Both the position numbers and the translations under genes were made by a program. Positions 24,125 to 33,269 of a stretch of DNA of 37,370 bases are shown here, piece by piece. The notes beneath the pieces were generated by a model. It saw nothing but the letters and a program-made list of their open reading frames with translations, ran no database searches and was not told the origin of the DNA. Source of the stretch: an uncultured Prevotellaceae bacterium (GTDB taxonomy: Bacteria > Bacteroidota > Bacteroidia > Bacteroidales > Bacteroidaceae); NCBI GenBank assembly GCA_900315745.1, contig ONAG01000036.1:1-37370 (forward strand). Reading direction: 5' to 3'. The stretch's first letter is position 1. Every line of letters begins with the position of its first letter.

Positions 24125-25405
24125 ATGAAAAGAACATCTCTTCTCTTATGTCTGGTTTTTGCCATGATGCCAGCCATGGCGCAGATAATAGGAAAGAACA
24201 TCGTGGTGACGGTAACTCCCGACCACAAGGACTGGAATTACAAGACTGGCGAAAAAGCACAGTTCGTTGTTAATGTGCGCAAGTCGGGCACGCTTCTCGA
24301 CAATGTCTCCGTGGATTACGAGGCAGGTCCCGTGATGTACCCTGAGGTGGTGAAAAAGGATGTGGTCTTGAAGGATGGCACCATGAAATGGAGTGGTTCG
24401 ATGAAGACACCTGGCTTCTATCGACTCAAGGTCACCGCACATGTGGAAGGCAAGGACTATGTGGGACTTTGCACGGCAGGATTCTCGCCAGAGAAAATCA
24501 TGCCGGCAACAAAATGCCCCGATGATTTCGACCAGTTCTGGGGAGATGCCCTCCAACAGGCACGCAAGAATGCTCTTGACCCACATCTCACGCTGTTGTC
24601 CGACCGCTGCACGGAGAATGTTAACGTGTATGAGGTGAACTTTGTGAACAACAGGCCGGGCAGTCGCATCTTCGGCATATTGTGCGTGCCGGTGAAACCA
24701 GGCAAATATCCTGCACTTCTGAGAGTGCCAGGAGCAGGGGCGCGTCCTTATGGCGGTGACGTTTATACTGCTTCGCAAGGAGCAATAGTGCTTGAAATAG
24801 GCATTCACGGCATTCCTGTCACCATGCCATTGTCGTTTTATGAATATATTAGGGAGTCTGCCCTTGATGGATATTGGGAGACCAACCTCGACCAGCCCGA
24901 CAAGAATTTCTACAAGCGAGTGGTCGTGGGAGCAGTGCGCTCGGTAGATTATATCGCCTCGCTGCCACAATGGAACGGGAAGGATGTGGGCGTCACCGGT
25001 GCTTCACAAGGTGGGTTCCTCTCCCTCGCCGTGGCAGCTCTCGACAAGCGCATCACTTTCCTCGCACCTGTTCACGATGCTATGTGCGACTATGAGATAG
25101 CGCTGCAAAAGAAAGCTTGTGGATGGCCACACTATTTCTATCAGGTGGAAAAACCCGACCAGAAGAAAGTGGAGGGAGCGCGCTATTATGATGGCATCAA
25201 TTTCGCCCGAAGGGTGGAATGCCCGGGATGGTACTCTTTCGGCTACAACGACGAGGTGGTGCCGCCATCATCGGCTTATTCTGTGTATAATGTGGTGAAT
25301 GCACCAAAGACTTTGTCCGTTTATCAAATGACGGGGCACTTCTGGTATCAGGAGCAATGGGACGAGTGGGAAAATTGGCTTTTGGAGCAGATGCATCTGA
25401 GGTAG
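24125..25405 (+). CDS. CE7-family acetyl esterase (acetyl xylan esterase type)
   Basis: I start at the ATG at 24125, 18 codons inside a longer open frame, because the signal peptide MKRTSLLLCLVFAMMPAMAQ begins there. Residues about 21-120 are an Ig-like domain often found in front of Bacteroidota CE7 enzymes; the rest is an alpha/beta hydrolase. The triad is Ser294 in TGASQGG, Asp376 in GYNDEVVPP and His405 in MTGHFWYQEQ. The core start KCPDDFDQFW is a family hallmark. It removes acetyl groups from sugars; next to two mannanases the substrate is most likely acetylated mannan or manno-oligosaccharide. It begins 43 bases after the GH5_7 gene. Confidence 0.9.
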   Translation: MKRTSLLLCLVFAMMPAMAQIIGKNIVVTVTPDHKDWNYKTGEKAQFVVNVRKSGTLLDNVSVDYEAGPVMYPEVVKKDVVLKDGTMKWSGSMKTPGFYRLKVTAHVEGKDYVGLCTAGFSPEKIMPATKCPDDFDQFWGDALQQARKNALDPHLTLLSDRCTENVNVYEVNFVNNRPGSRIFGILCVPVKPGKYPALLRVPGAGARPYGGDVYTASQGAIVLEIGIHGIPVTMPLSFYEYIRESALDGYWETNLDQPDKNFYKRVVVGAVRSVDYIASLPQWNGKDVGVTGASQGGFLSLAVAALDKRITFLAPVHDAMCDYEIALQKKACGWPHYFYQVEKPDQKKVEGARYYDGINFARRVECPGWYSFGYNDEVVPPSSAYSVYNVVNAPKTLSVYQMTGHFWYQEQWDEWENWLLEQMHLR

Positions 25406-25478
25406 GAAGATATCATATCGCACACAGATTAGTCTTTTTTATTTCATAATACCTTGCTTGAATAAAATACTTGTCATC

Positions 25479-26564
25479 ATGAAAAAAATAATGTTGTTTG
25501 TTATGGCGATTTGTTTGGCATTTGCTTGTCAGACCCCACAAAAAGAGAAGACAGGTGCAGAGAGCCTGTTGGAGCGTATGCAAGTCTTGCAGCAGAAAGG
25601 CTACATGTTTGGGCATCAGGATGACCCCTTTTATGGTCTTCAATGGGATGGGGACACCATGCCGGGTGTGGATAAGAGCGACATACTCGATCTCGTGGGC
25701 GACTATCCCGCCATCATGGGATTCGACTTAGGTGGAATAGAGATGGGCGACGAGAAGAATCTGGACAGCGTGTCGTTCCAGCGCATACACGATGCCATCG
25801 TGAAACACCATGAGCGTGGTGGAATCGTCACCATCAGCTGGCATCCACGCAATCCCGTCACTGGTGGCACAGCTTGGGACGTAAGCGACAGCACCGTGAT
25901 AGCCCAAATCCTCGGCAACGACTCCGTGAAGGTGAAGTTCAATACCTGGATGGAGCGTGTGGCTACATTCTTGAAGTCACTACAGACAAGTGACGGAAAG
26001 CCCGTTCCTGTAATCTTCAGACCTTGGCATGAGAACAACGGCTCTTGGTTCTGGTGGGGACAAAAACTTTGTTCCGACGAGGATTTCAAGGCTTTCTGGA
26101 ACCTTCTGCAAGACTACCTCAATGCCGAGGGACTTGACAACCTGTTGTGGAGCTATTCGCCAAACCTCGACGGACAATGGACCAAGGAACGCTTCTTGGC
26201 TCGCTATCCAGGAAATGACCGCGTGGCGCTTATTGGAGAGGATGCTTATCAGTGGGGTACGGAAGAGGACTTTGTAAAACAATTAAACAGCGACTTGACG
26301 TTCATTAGAGACTTCGCAAAGGAAAACGGAAAGCTTTATGCCTTGACGGAGTGTGGCTACAAGAACATTCCCGACTCCACATGGTGGACACGTGTGTTGC
26401 AGCCGATAGTGGAGAATTATTCCGTTTCTTACTTGCTTCCTTGGAGAAATTATTATAAGGAATATTTCGCACCTGATGTCGATCAGGTTAGCGCCGCCGA
26501 CTTCAAGAAGTTCTATGAGGCACAAAAGTCTCTGTTCCTGAAAGATATACAACCTAACGAATAA
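25479..26564 (+). CDS. GH26 beta-mannanase lipoprotein (ManA-like)
   Basis: I start at the ATG at 25479, where a lipoprotein signal with lipobox AFAC (Cys17) begins; an ATG seven codons earlier is less suitable. The 361-aa product is a GH26 barrel: GYMFGHQDD at the start, TISWHPRNPVTGG, IFRPWHENNGSWFWWG with acid/base Glu185, LLWSYSP and YALTECGYK with nucleophile Glu291. In the Bacteroides fragilis mannan pathway the equivalent enzyme releases mannobiose from mannan. The sequence after the lipid cysteine (QTPQKEK) is not acidic, which suggests the periplasm. The GH130 gene follows 17 bases later. Confidence 0.94.
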   Translation: MKKIMLFVMAICLAFACQTPQKEKTGAESLLERMQVLQQKGYMFGHQDDPFYGLQWDGDTMPGVDKSDILDLVGDYPAIMGFDLGGIEMGDEKNLDSVSFQRIHDAIVKHHERGGIVTISWHPRNPVTGGTAWDVSDSTVIAQILGNDSVKVKFNTWMERVATFLKSLQTSDGKPVPVIFRPWHENNGSWFWWGQKLCSDEDFKAFWNLLQDYLNAEGLDNLLWSYSPNLDGQWTKERFLARYPGNDRVALIGEDAYQWGTEEDFVKQLNSDLTFIRDFAKENGKLYALTECGYKNIPDSTWWTRVLQPIVENYSVSYLLPWRNYYKEYFAPDVDQVSAADFKKFYEAQKSLFLKDIQPNE

Positions 26565-26581
26565 TCATCTACAAAACCATC

Positions 26582-27751
26582 ATGTCTGATTTCAAACAAA
26601 GGTTGCACGCCTTAAAAATGCACCATGAGCAGTTGCTCAGCCGTGAGAACAAACCCGTGGAATGGGGTAATGGCATATATACAAGGTATGAATACCCCAT
26701 AGTTACTGCCGAACATGCTCCTTTAGAGTGGAGATATGACTTCAATGAGGAGGACAACCCCCACCTCATGCAGCGTATCATGATAAATGCCACCCTGAAT
26801 AGTGGTGCCATCAAGTGGAACGGCAAATACGTCATCATCGTCAGGGTGGAGGGAGCAGACCGCAAATCGTTCTTCGCCGTGGCTGAAAGTCCTAATGGGA
26901 TAGACAACTTCAGATTCTGGGAGGAGCCTGTCACCATGCCTGATGATGTCATTCCGGCAACCAACATATACGACATGCGCATCACAAAGCATGAGGATGG
27001 ATGGGTGTATGGGGTGTTCTGTGCCGAAAGACACGATGACTCCAAACCTTGCGACCTCTCTGCAGCTACCGCCACCGCTGCAATAGCACGTACCAAGGAC
27101 TTGATAAATTGGGAAAGGCTGCCCGACCTCAAGTCGTCAAGCCAACAGCGCAACGTGGTGTTGCACCCAGAGTTTGTGAATGGGAAATATGCCTTCTATA
27201 CCCGTCCGCAGGATGGATTCATCGACACTGGTTCGGGCGGCGGTATAGGATGGGCTTTGGTGGATGACATCACCCATGCCGAGGTGAAAGAGGAGAAAAT
27301 AATCAACGCCCGGCACTATCACACCATAATGGAGGTGAAAAATGGTGAGGGACCTCATCCTATCAAGACCCCGCAAGGGTGGTTGCACCTGGCTCATGGA
27401 GTGAGAGGTTGCGCCAGCGGACTGCGTTATGTACTCTACATGTATATGACGGCACTCGACGACCCTACACGTGTCATCGCTCAACCAGGAGGTTATTTCC
27501 TCGTTCCCGAAGGATGGGAATATGTGGGCGACGTGATGAATGTGGTGTTTGCCAACGGATGGATAGCAGATGACGATGGCAAGGTGTTCATCTATTATGC
27601 TTCAAGCGACACTCGCATGCACGTGGCGACATCTACCATCGAGAAGTTGGTGGACTATTGCATGAACACCCCAGAGGATGGTTATACCACTGCTGCATCA
27701 GTGGAAACTATAAAGAAAATGATAAGGAAAAACAAGGAAATAAAAGTATAA
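26582..27751 (+). CDS. GH130_1 4-O-beta-D-mannosyl-D-glucose phosphorylase
   Basis: A 389-aa cytoplasmic enzyme without signal peptide, the normal length for subfamily 1. It carries out reversible phosphorolysis of mannosyl-beta-1,4-glucose to alpha-mannose 1-phosphate and glucose. Asp131 in NIYDMRIT is at the same number as the catalytic acid of the characterised B. fragilis enzyme as I remember it. Other conserved pieces are the start NKPVEWGNGIYTRYEYPIVT, RIMINATLNSGAIKWNGKYV, FCAERHDDSKPCD, LHPEFVNGKYAFYTRPQDGF and INARHYHTIMEVKNGEGPHP. It sits between GH26 and the transporter, exactly as in the described mannan catabolic operon. Confidence 0.94.
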   Translation: MSDFKQRLHALKMHHEQLLSRENKPVEWGNGIYTRYEYPIVTAEHAPLEWRYDFNEEDNPHLMQRIMINATLNSGAIKWNGKYVIIVRVEGADRKSFFAVAESPNGIDNFRFWEEPVTMPDDVIPATNIYDMRITKHEDGWVYGVFCAERHDDSKPCDLSAATATAAIARTKDLINWERLPDLKSSSQQRNVVLHPEFVNGKYAFYTRPQDGFIDTGSGGGIGWALVDDITHAEVKEEKIINARHYHTIMEVKNGEGPHPIKTPQGWLHLAHGVRGCASGLRYVLYMYMTALDDPTRVIAQPGGYFLVPEGWEYVGDVMNVVFANGWIADDDGKVFIYYASSDTRMHVATSTIEKLVDYCMNTPEDGYTTAASVETIKKMIRKNKEIKV

Positions 27752-27785
27752 AACAAAAAAGTATAACATAAAATTGTATTGAAAA

Positions 27786-29129
27786 ATGGCTTCTTTAAAA
27801 GAAAAAATCGGTTATGCTCTCGGTGATGCAGCTGCTGGTGGCATCACTTGGAAGATAATGTCAATAGCCTTCCCGCTATTCTTTACCAATGTCTTTGGCC
27901 TTACCGTGGCAGACACTGCCACACTGATGCTCGTGGCACGCATGTTCGACGTGGTCACCGACCCGCTCATGGGTAGTCTCGCCGACCGCACGCAGTCCAA
28001 ATGGGGAACATACCGCCCGTGGCTCATCTTGGGCGCCATACCCTTCGGACTAATTTTTGCTTTGCTTCTCTATACGCCTGACTTCGGACCGGTGGGCAAG
28101 CGTATTTATGCATACACGCTCTATTTGCTCATGATGGCTGCCTATACAGCTGTCAATGTGCCTTACGGCTCGCTGTTGGGTGTCATGACCGCCGACGACA
28201 ATGAGAAAAACCAATTCTCCTCGTTCAGAATGGTGGGCGCTTATGCCATGGGATTCATCACATTGCTCTCATTCCCTTACCTGCAAAAAATGGTGGGTGG
28301 GACAGAGAGCCATCAATATGCTGTCCTCGGAGCAGGATTCGGCATCTTGGCTGCAGCAATGACCTTGGCTTGCGGACTGTTGACAAAGGAACGCCTGAAG
28401 CCAGTGAGGGCGGAGAAATTCTCATTCCGACCTTTTGTTGATTTGGTAAAGAACAAGCCATGGATATATCTTACCCTCATCGGTATCTGCACCAATTTCT
28501 TCAACGGCTTCCGCTATGCTGTGGCTGGCTATCTGCTGGAGTATTGCCTGCATGGCAATGTGACTGTTAGCGGACTTATCATCAACTATACTGTCTTCAT
28601 GACTTTTGGTGAGGTGACATGTATGATTTTTGGTGGAGTGTCGCCAAAATTCACAGAATGGATGGGGTCGAAGCGCAAGGCGTTTGCCGTTGCTGCCATC
28701 ATCTGCATGGTGTTCTCCATCGCATTCTTCTTCGTGCCAATGAATCCTGCATATATCTGGGTGATGGTGGCATTGGTTGTGCTCACTTCTGTTGGCGTGG
28801 GTCTTTATTCTCCACTGTTGTGGTCAATGTATGCCGACGTTGCCGACTATGCTACTGAGAAAAATGGAACATCCTCTACCGGTCTGATATTCTCGTCGGG
28901 AACCATGGCACAGAAATTCGGTTCTGCCATATCAGGGGCTCTCGTCGCCTTGTTCCTCGGATTCGCTGGGTTTGAATCCGGCACCGACCCGGAGACAGGA
29001 CAGACCATCGTCAACATAACCAATGAGGAGTCCGTGCGTAGCATGATATGGAGTCTCTTCTCTTTGTTCCCTGCTGCCATCATCGTCATCATGCTGTTCT
29101 TGATTCACAAATACCCCATCAAGAAATAA
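27786..29129 (+). CDS. GPH-family sugar:cation symporter (MFS), probable mannobiose importer
   Basis: A 447-aa membrane protein with about twelve hydrophobic segments. The N-terminal EKIGYALGDAAAGGITWKI and the motif FDVVTDPLMGSLADRTQSKW with GTYRPW directly after it are signatures of the glycoside-pentoside-hexuronide symporter family (melibiose permease type), and PYGSLLGVMTADDNEKNQFS is a further family block. These carriers bring small oligosaccharides through the inner membrane with sodium or protons. Its place between the phosphorylase and the epimerase implies mannobiose or mannosyl-glucose. A 34-base gap separates it from GH130, and the epimerase starts 3 bases after its stop. Confidence 0.93.
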   Translation: MASLKEKIGYALGDAAAGGITWKIMSIAFPLFFTNVFGLTVADTATLMLVARMFDVVTDPLMGSLADRTQSKWGTYRPWLILGAIPFGLIFALLLYTPDFGPVGKRIYAYTLYLLMMAAYTAVNVPYGSLLGVMTADDNEKNQFSSFRMVGAYAMGFITLLSFPYLQKMVGGTESHQYAVLGAGFGILAAAMTLACGLLTKERLKPVRAEKFSFRPFVDLVKNKPWIYLTLIGICTNFFNGFRYAVAGYLLEYCLHGNVTVSGLIINYTVFMTFGEVTCMIFGGVSPKFTEWMGSKRKAFAVAAIICMVFSIAFFFVPMNPAYIWVMVALVVLTSVGVGLYSPLLWSMYADVADYATEKNGTSSTGLIFSSGTMAQKFGSAISGALVALFLGFAGFESGTDPETGQTIVNITNEESVRSMIWSLFSLFPAAIIVIMLFLIHKYPIKK

Positions 29130-29132
29130 GGT

Positions 29133-30413
29133 ATGAAAAAGGAGGTGAAGAAACTGAAAGCAGAAGTTCAGGATGTGTTGGAAAACAACATCCTGAATTT
29201 CTGGCTCAACCGTATGGTGGATGAGGAGAATGGTGGCTTCTACGGACGTATCGATGGAAATGGCGTGCTTCATCCTGATGCGGAGAAAGGAGCCATATTG
29301 AATGCTCGCATCCTTTGGGCTTTCTCGGCATCCTATCGGGTGATGGGAAAACCAGAATATTTAGAGGCTGCCACACGTGCCAAACGATACATCATCGACC
29401 ATTTCATCGACCAAGATTTTGGTGGTGTGTATTGGAGTCTTGACAGCAAGGGATGTCCTCTCGACACCAAGAAGCAATTCTATGCCATAGGCTTCGCCAT
29501 TTACGGCTTGTCGGAATATGTGCGTGCCACAGGCGACCGCGAGGCTCTTGACTATGCCATCGACCTATATGACTGTATCGAGGAACATGCTCTCGACAAG
29601 GAGAATAATGGCTATATTGAGGCGATGACACGCGATTGGCAACCCATTGCCGACATGCGACTATCGGAGCTTGACGCCAACTACCCCAAGTCGCAAAACA
29701 CACACTTGCACATCATCGAACCTTACACCAACCTGCTTCGTTGCTTGAAGGAGCTGAAGAATGCAGAATCATGCAACTATGTGCCGGCTATAGGTTCGGT
29801 GATGCCAATTAACATCACCGTGCCACAAGAGTTGATGGACTGCGTAGAAAAGTCTTTGAGAAATCTAATCGACATTTTCACGGACAGGATACTTAATCCA
29901 GAGACACATCATCTCGACTTGTTTTTCGAAAACGACTGGACACGTGGCGCCGGGGCCTTGGAAAGCTATGGTCATGACATAGAGTGCTCCTGGCTCATGC
30001 ATGAGGCAGCTCTCGTGCTTGGCGACAAGAAAGTGTTGCAGAAAGTGGAACCGATAGTGAGGATGGTGGCACAGGCTTCTGAAAAGGGACTTAACGCCGA
30101 TGGTTCGTTGGTGCATGAGGCAAATCTTGACAAAGGGTTGGTGGATAGTGACTTGCACTGGTGGGTTCAGGCGGAGAACGTTGTGGGATGGATCAATATC
30201 TATCAATATTTTGGCGACGAAGGAGCTTTGGAAAAAGCCATCCACTGCTGGCAATACATCAAGGACAACCTCATTGATTGGGATGGAGGTGAGTGGTGGT
30301 GGAGCCGTGACAAGGAGGGACACGTCAACCACCGTGACGACAAGGCGGGGTTCTGGAAATGTCCTTATCACAATTCCCGCATGTGCCTTGAACTGATGGA
30401 GCGCGTTTTTTGA
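29133..30413 (+). CDS. Cellobiose/mannobiose 2-epimerase (AGE family)
   Basis: A 426-aa cytoplasmic (alpha/alpha)6-barrel protein of the N-acylglucosamine 2-epimerase family. Characteristic pieces are NARILWAFSASYRV, KKQFYAIGFAIYGLSEY, NTHLHIIEPYTNLLR (His191/His193), ESYGHDIECSWLMHEA (His281), DLHWWVQAENVVGW and KAGFWKCPYHNSRMC (His413). In the mannan pathway it converts beta-1,4-mannobiose to mannosyl-glucose, the substrate of the neighbouring GH130 phosphorylase. It is slightly longer than most members; an insert around residues 210-235 accounts for this. It is the last gene of the operon and is followed by a hairpin terminator. Confidence 0.93.
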   Translation: MKKEVKKLKAEVQDVLENNILNFWLNRMVDEENGGFYGRIDGNGVLHPDAEKGAILNARILWAFSASYRVMGKPEYLEAATRAKRYIIDHFIDQDFGGVYWSLDSKGCPLDTKKQFYAIGFAIYGLSEYVRATGDREALDYAIDLYDCIEEHALDKENNGYIEAMTRDWQPIADMRLSELDANYPKSQNTHLHIIEPYTNLLRCLKELKNAESCNYVPAIGSVMPINITVPQELMDCVEKSLRNLIDIFTDRILNPETHHLDLFFENDWTRGAGALESYGHDIECSWLMHEAALVLGDKKVLQKVEPIVRMVAQASEKGLNADGSLVHEANLDKGLVDSDLHWWVQAENVVGWINIYQYFGDEGALEKAIHCWQYIKDNLIDWDGGEWWWSRDKEGHVNHRDDKAGFWKCPYHNSRMCLELMERVF

Positions 30414-30429
30414 AACAACCTATAAAAAG

Positions 30430-30470
30430 AAAATGAGGGCGTACTCGATGGTACGTCCTCATTTTACATA
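30430..30470. terminator. Bidirectional hairpin terminator between convergent operons
   Basis: AAAATGAGGGCGTAC (30430-30444), a 6-base loop, GTACGTCCTCATTTT (30451-30465): a 15-base stem with one wobble pair, A-rich on one side and T-rich on the other. It separates the epimerase from the amidase gene. Confidence 0.8.
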
Positions 30471-30489
30471 TAGGTGGTTTGTGAAATCC

Positions 30490-31098
30490 TTATTCTTCAA
30501 GAGCCTCTCTTAGCCTGTTCATCACTCTCTCGTATTCTTTCTGAGTGATATCTACCTTGTCCTTGCATTTCTTTTCGGGATATTTCGCCATGTAGTTGTC
30601 TCTCACCATCTTGTGGGTGACAATGTTTTCTAATGGTATGTTGTATTCCCTGATGATGGGGAGCATGTATTCTATGCCGCTGTTTATCTGGTCTTCGGTT
30701 AGAGGCGTTTCCTCGGTGTTTCCTTGGAATTCCACTCCTATGGTGAACATGTTGCACTTCTCCCTGTCGAGAAATACAGACAGTCCGGCATGGTAAGTGA
30801 TGGCTGTTGGTTGCGCAAGGATATATCTGCTGCCGTCGGTGTCGATGATTACATGCGAACTCACACCCCTCGGGCGTGTCAGCTCTTTCAAGGCATCTTC
30901 CACAGTCGGCAATGCCGTATGGTGAAGAATGATGCCCAATACTTCGTTCAGAGAGTCGCTGCGAGTGTTTGGGGTGGGGTAATACCTTTCCGTGTAATGC
31001 TTTGCCAATGGCGCAGAAGTGGAACCATTACAAGCCATCATGGCAAGGACAGAGAGCCATGCCATGACCATGCACAGATGTCTTCTTGTCTCAACCAT
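30490..31098 (-). CDS. N-acetylmuramoyl-L-alanine amidase (Amidase_2/PGRP-type) lipoprotein
   Basis: A 202-aa probable lipoprotein (lipobox AMMAC, Cys23) with an Amidase_2 domain. The zinc-site motif GIILHHTAL (His59/His60), the central [26 protein letters not shown] and [10 protein letters not shown], and the second ligand region [11 protein letters not shown] are all family features. The third ligand region lacks the AmpD-type [12 protein letters not shown] offers a cysteine, as in T7-lysozyme-like and PGRP enzymes. It should cut the amide bond between MurNAc and L-Ala in peptidoglycan. Its start overlaps the end of the exonuclease III gene by eight bases. Confidence 0.85.
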   Translation of the reverse strand: MVETRRHLCMVMAWLSVLAMMACNGSTSAPLAKHYTERYYPTPNTRSDSLNEVLGIILHHTALPTVEDALKELTRPRGVSSHVIIDTDGSRYILAQPTAITYHAGLSVFLDREKCNMFTIGVEFQGNTEETPLTEDQINSGIEYMLPIIREYNIPLENIVTHKMVRDNYMAKYPEKKCKDKVDITQKEYERVMNRLREALEE

Positions 31099-31855
31099 TG
31101 ACTTGTATGTTCAATTCCAGTTCTACAGGACAATGGTCGCTTCCTAATATGTCGGTATGTATTATGGCATCTGTCATCTGTGGTGCCAGACGGTTGGAAA
31201 TCAAGAAATAGTCGATACGCCACCCTGCGTTCTTTTCACGAGCGCGGAAGCGGTATGACCACCAAGAATATGTCACTTGCTCGGGATATTTGCTGCGGAA
31301 GGTGTCGGTGAACCCCGATTGCAACAGGATGCTGAATTTCTCACGTTCCTCGTCAGTGAATCCGGCATTCCTGCGGTTGGTCTTGGGGTTCTTGAGGTCT
31401 ATCTCCTCATGGGCGACATTCAGGTCGCCGCACACCACGACAGGCTTCACGGCATCCAGCCTGTGCAGGTATGCCCTGAAGTCGTCCTCCCATTTCATGC
31501 GGTAGTCAAGGCGCCGCAACTCATCTTGTGAGTTGGGAACATAAACAGTGACGAGGAAGAAGTCATCCATTTCGAGTGTGATGACACGTCCTTCGTGGTC
31601 GTGCTCGTCGATGCCCATGCCATAAGTCACGCTGATGGGCTTGTGCTTGGTGAATATGGCGGTGCCGGAGTATCCCTTCTTGTCTGCGTAGTTCCAATAC
31701 GACTGATAACCGTCGAATTTGATGTCAAGCTGACCTTCTTGCATCTTGGTCTCTTGAAGGCAGAAAAAGTCGGCGTCAAGTCTTTTGAACACATCCTCAA
31801 AGCCTTTTCCAGCACATGCCCGCAGGCCGTTGACGTTCCAGGAAACAAATTTCAT
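31091..31855 (-). CDS. xth: Exodeoxyribonuclease III / AP endonuclease
   Basis: A 254-aa protein of the exonuclease III/APE1 family of base-excision repair enzymes, acting on abasic sites and 3' blocked ends. Motifs are [25 protein letters not shown] with metal-binding Glu35, [41 protein letters not shown] and the terminal [11 protein letters not shown] with the catalytic histidine. Full length and intact. It begins 19 bases after the DUF4840 gene and overlaps the amidase by eight bases. Confidence 0.96.
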   Translation of the reverse strand: MKFVSWNVNGLRACAGKGFEDVFKRLDADFFCLQETKMQEGQLDIKFDGYQSYWNYADKKGYSGTAIFTKHKPISVTYGMGIDEHDHEGRVITLEMDDFFLVTVYVPNSQDELRRLDYRMKWEDDFRAYLHRLDAVKPVVVCGDLNVAHEEIDLKNPKTNRRNAGFTDEEREKFSILLQSGFTDTFRSKYPEQVTYSWWSYRFRAREKNAGWRIDYFLISNRLAPQMTDAIIHTDILGSDHCPVELELNIQVNG

Positions 31856-31874
31856 ATTCTAATGTTTGCAGTTT

Positions 31875-32516
31875 CTATTTTTTGCCGTATATGAAGGTCG
31901 CCCATCCCGTGGTGAATGTCTGGTTGTCGAACACCACGTCCTTGATGAGAATGTAGGAAACCATCTCGCGGTTCAAGTATTCTCCTACAGAATAGTAGAT
32001 GGATGCATAGTTGTAAAGGCTGTTCACCTGCATCTGGTATGTGAAATCTACTTTGACGTCATGTTTGGTGTTGTTTCTATAGACTGAGAATTCCAACTTG
32101 TCGTTCATTGGGAGCATCCAGTAGGTGTAGTAGCCTTTTTCATGGTTGTCGTTGAAGTAAGGACGGAGCAAGGCTCTGAGGGAAAGGCTTTCCCCATTGA
32201 GGAGTGTGTTTTTTGCCAAGGTGTCTCTGACACCGTTTGCCAGAACAGACATGGGGAAGTTGTGGATTACGATTGCCGAGTCAGGGGCGCTCACATGCCA
32301 AGCGCATGGGATGGAGTCTCTCTTCATGGTGGTGTCGTTGGTGAAGTATAAATAACCACTGTAGTCTCCTGCCATCTCGAATAATTGCGATGCTATTTGT
32401 GCTTGTGTCAACGTTCTTGGCTTGCTGTCGTCATTTTTGTCATCCAGACAGGATGTAAAGGTGGCAATTATGGCAAGACATGCCATCAGCCATTTCATCT
32501 TCTTTAGGTTCTTCAT
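31875..32516 (-). CDS. DUF4840 family lipoprotein
   Basis: I start at the ATG at 32516, where a lipoprotein signal begins (MKNLKKMKWLMACLAIIATF then TSC, Cys23); the frame is open 32 codons further upstream without a signal. The 213-aa product has acidic residues after the cysteine (LDDKNDDS), suggesting surface export. The body, with MAGDYSGYLYFTND near the start and WATFIYGKK at the end, fits the DUF4840 family of Bacteroidales lipoproteins. Its function is unknown. It lies between folE and xth. Confidence 0.75.
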   Translation of the reverse strand: MKNLKKMKWLMACLAIIATFTSCLDDKNDDSKPRTLTQAQIASQLFEMAGDYSGYLYFTNDTTMKRDSIPCAWHVSAPDSAIVIHNFPMSVLANGVRDTLAKNTLLNGESLSLRALLRPYFNDNHEKGYYTYWMLPMNDKLEFSVYRNNTKHDVKVDFTYQMQVNSLYNYASIYYSVGEYLNREMVSYILIKDVVFDNQTFTTGWATFIYGKK

Positions 32517-32663
32517 TTTTTCGTTTTTGTTATATTCTTGTTTTAATAGCATTTCCATACCTATCATTAATAAAATGACAACAGTTGGGAATCTTGCATG
32601 GTTTCCATCCATATTTCACTTTATTTAACGGAAAACCTTTGTTCACAAGATGTCTTATTGTCG

Positions 32664-33236
32664 TTATCCTTTTATAAGGTTCATGAATTCTTCTCTTGTC
32701 TTGGCTTGGTTGAAAGCTCCACTAAAAGCACTTGTGGTAGTTATGGAGTTTTGCTTTTCCACTCCACGCATCTGCATGCACATGTGGCGGGCTTCCACCA
32801 CAACCATCACTCCCATGGGGTGCAGGGTCTGTTCGATGCAGTCCTTTATTTGTTGAGTCATTCTCTCCTGCACTTGCAGACGGTGGCTGAAGATGTCCAC
32901 CACACGGGCAATCTTGCTAAGTCCAGTGATGTACCCTTTGGGTATGTAAGCCACATGAGCCTTGCCGTAGAAAGGCAGTATATGGTGCTCGCACAGTGAG
33001 AAAAAGTCGATGTCTTTCACTATTACCATTTGGTTGTATGGTTCTGCGAAAAGAGCGTCGGTAAGCACTTTGTGTGGGTCCTGCTCATATCCTTGTGTGA
33101 GCACTTGCATGGCTTTTGCCACCCTCATGGGGGTCTTTTCAAGCCCGTCTCTGCTTGGGTCTTCTCCAAGCAGTTTCAATATGTCATGATAGTGGGAGGC
33201 GAGTTCGTCCAACCCCTCACGATATGTTGTTTCCAT
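32664..33236 (-). CDS. folE: GTP cyclohydrolase I
   Basis: A 190-aa enzyme converting GTP to 7,8-dihydroneopterin triphosphate, the first step of folate and pterin synthesis. The zinc ligands are visible as Cys82 and His85 in [11 protein letters not shown] and Cys153 in [17 protein letters not shown]. The start [15 protein letters not shown] and [20 protein letters not shown] are also diagnostic. Length is normal for type IA enzymes. It is part of the tpiA - SPOR - folE gene order common in Bacteroidales, 33 bases after the SPOR gene. Confidence 0.97.
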   Translation of the reverse strand: METTYREGLDELASHYHDILKLLGEDPSRDGLEKTPMRVAKAMQVLTQGYEQDPHKVLTDALFAEPYNQMVIVKDIDFFSLCEHHILPFYGKAHVAYIPKGYITGLSKIARVVDIFSHRLQVQERMTQQIKDCIEQTLHPMGVMVVVEARHMCMQMRGVEKQNSITTTSAFSGAFNQAKTREEFMNLIKG

Positions 33237-33269
33237 TATTGGTGTCTTCTTTTCGAGCCGTGTATGGTG

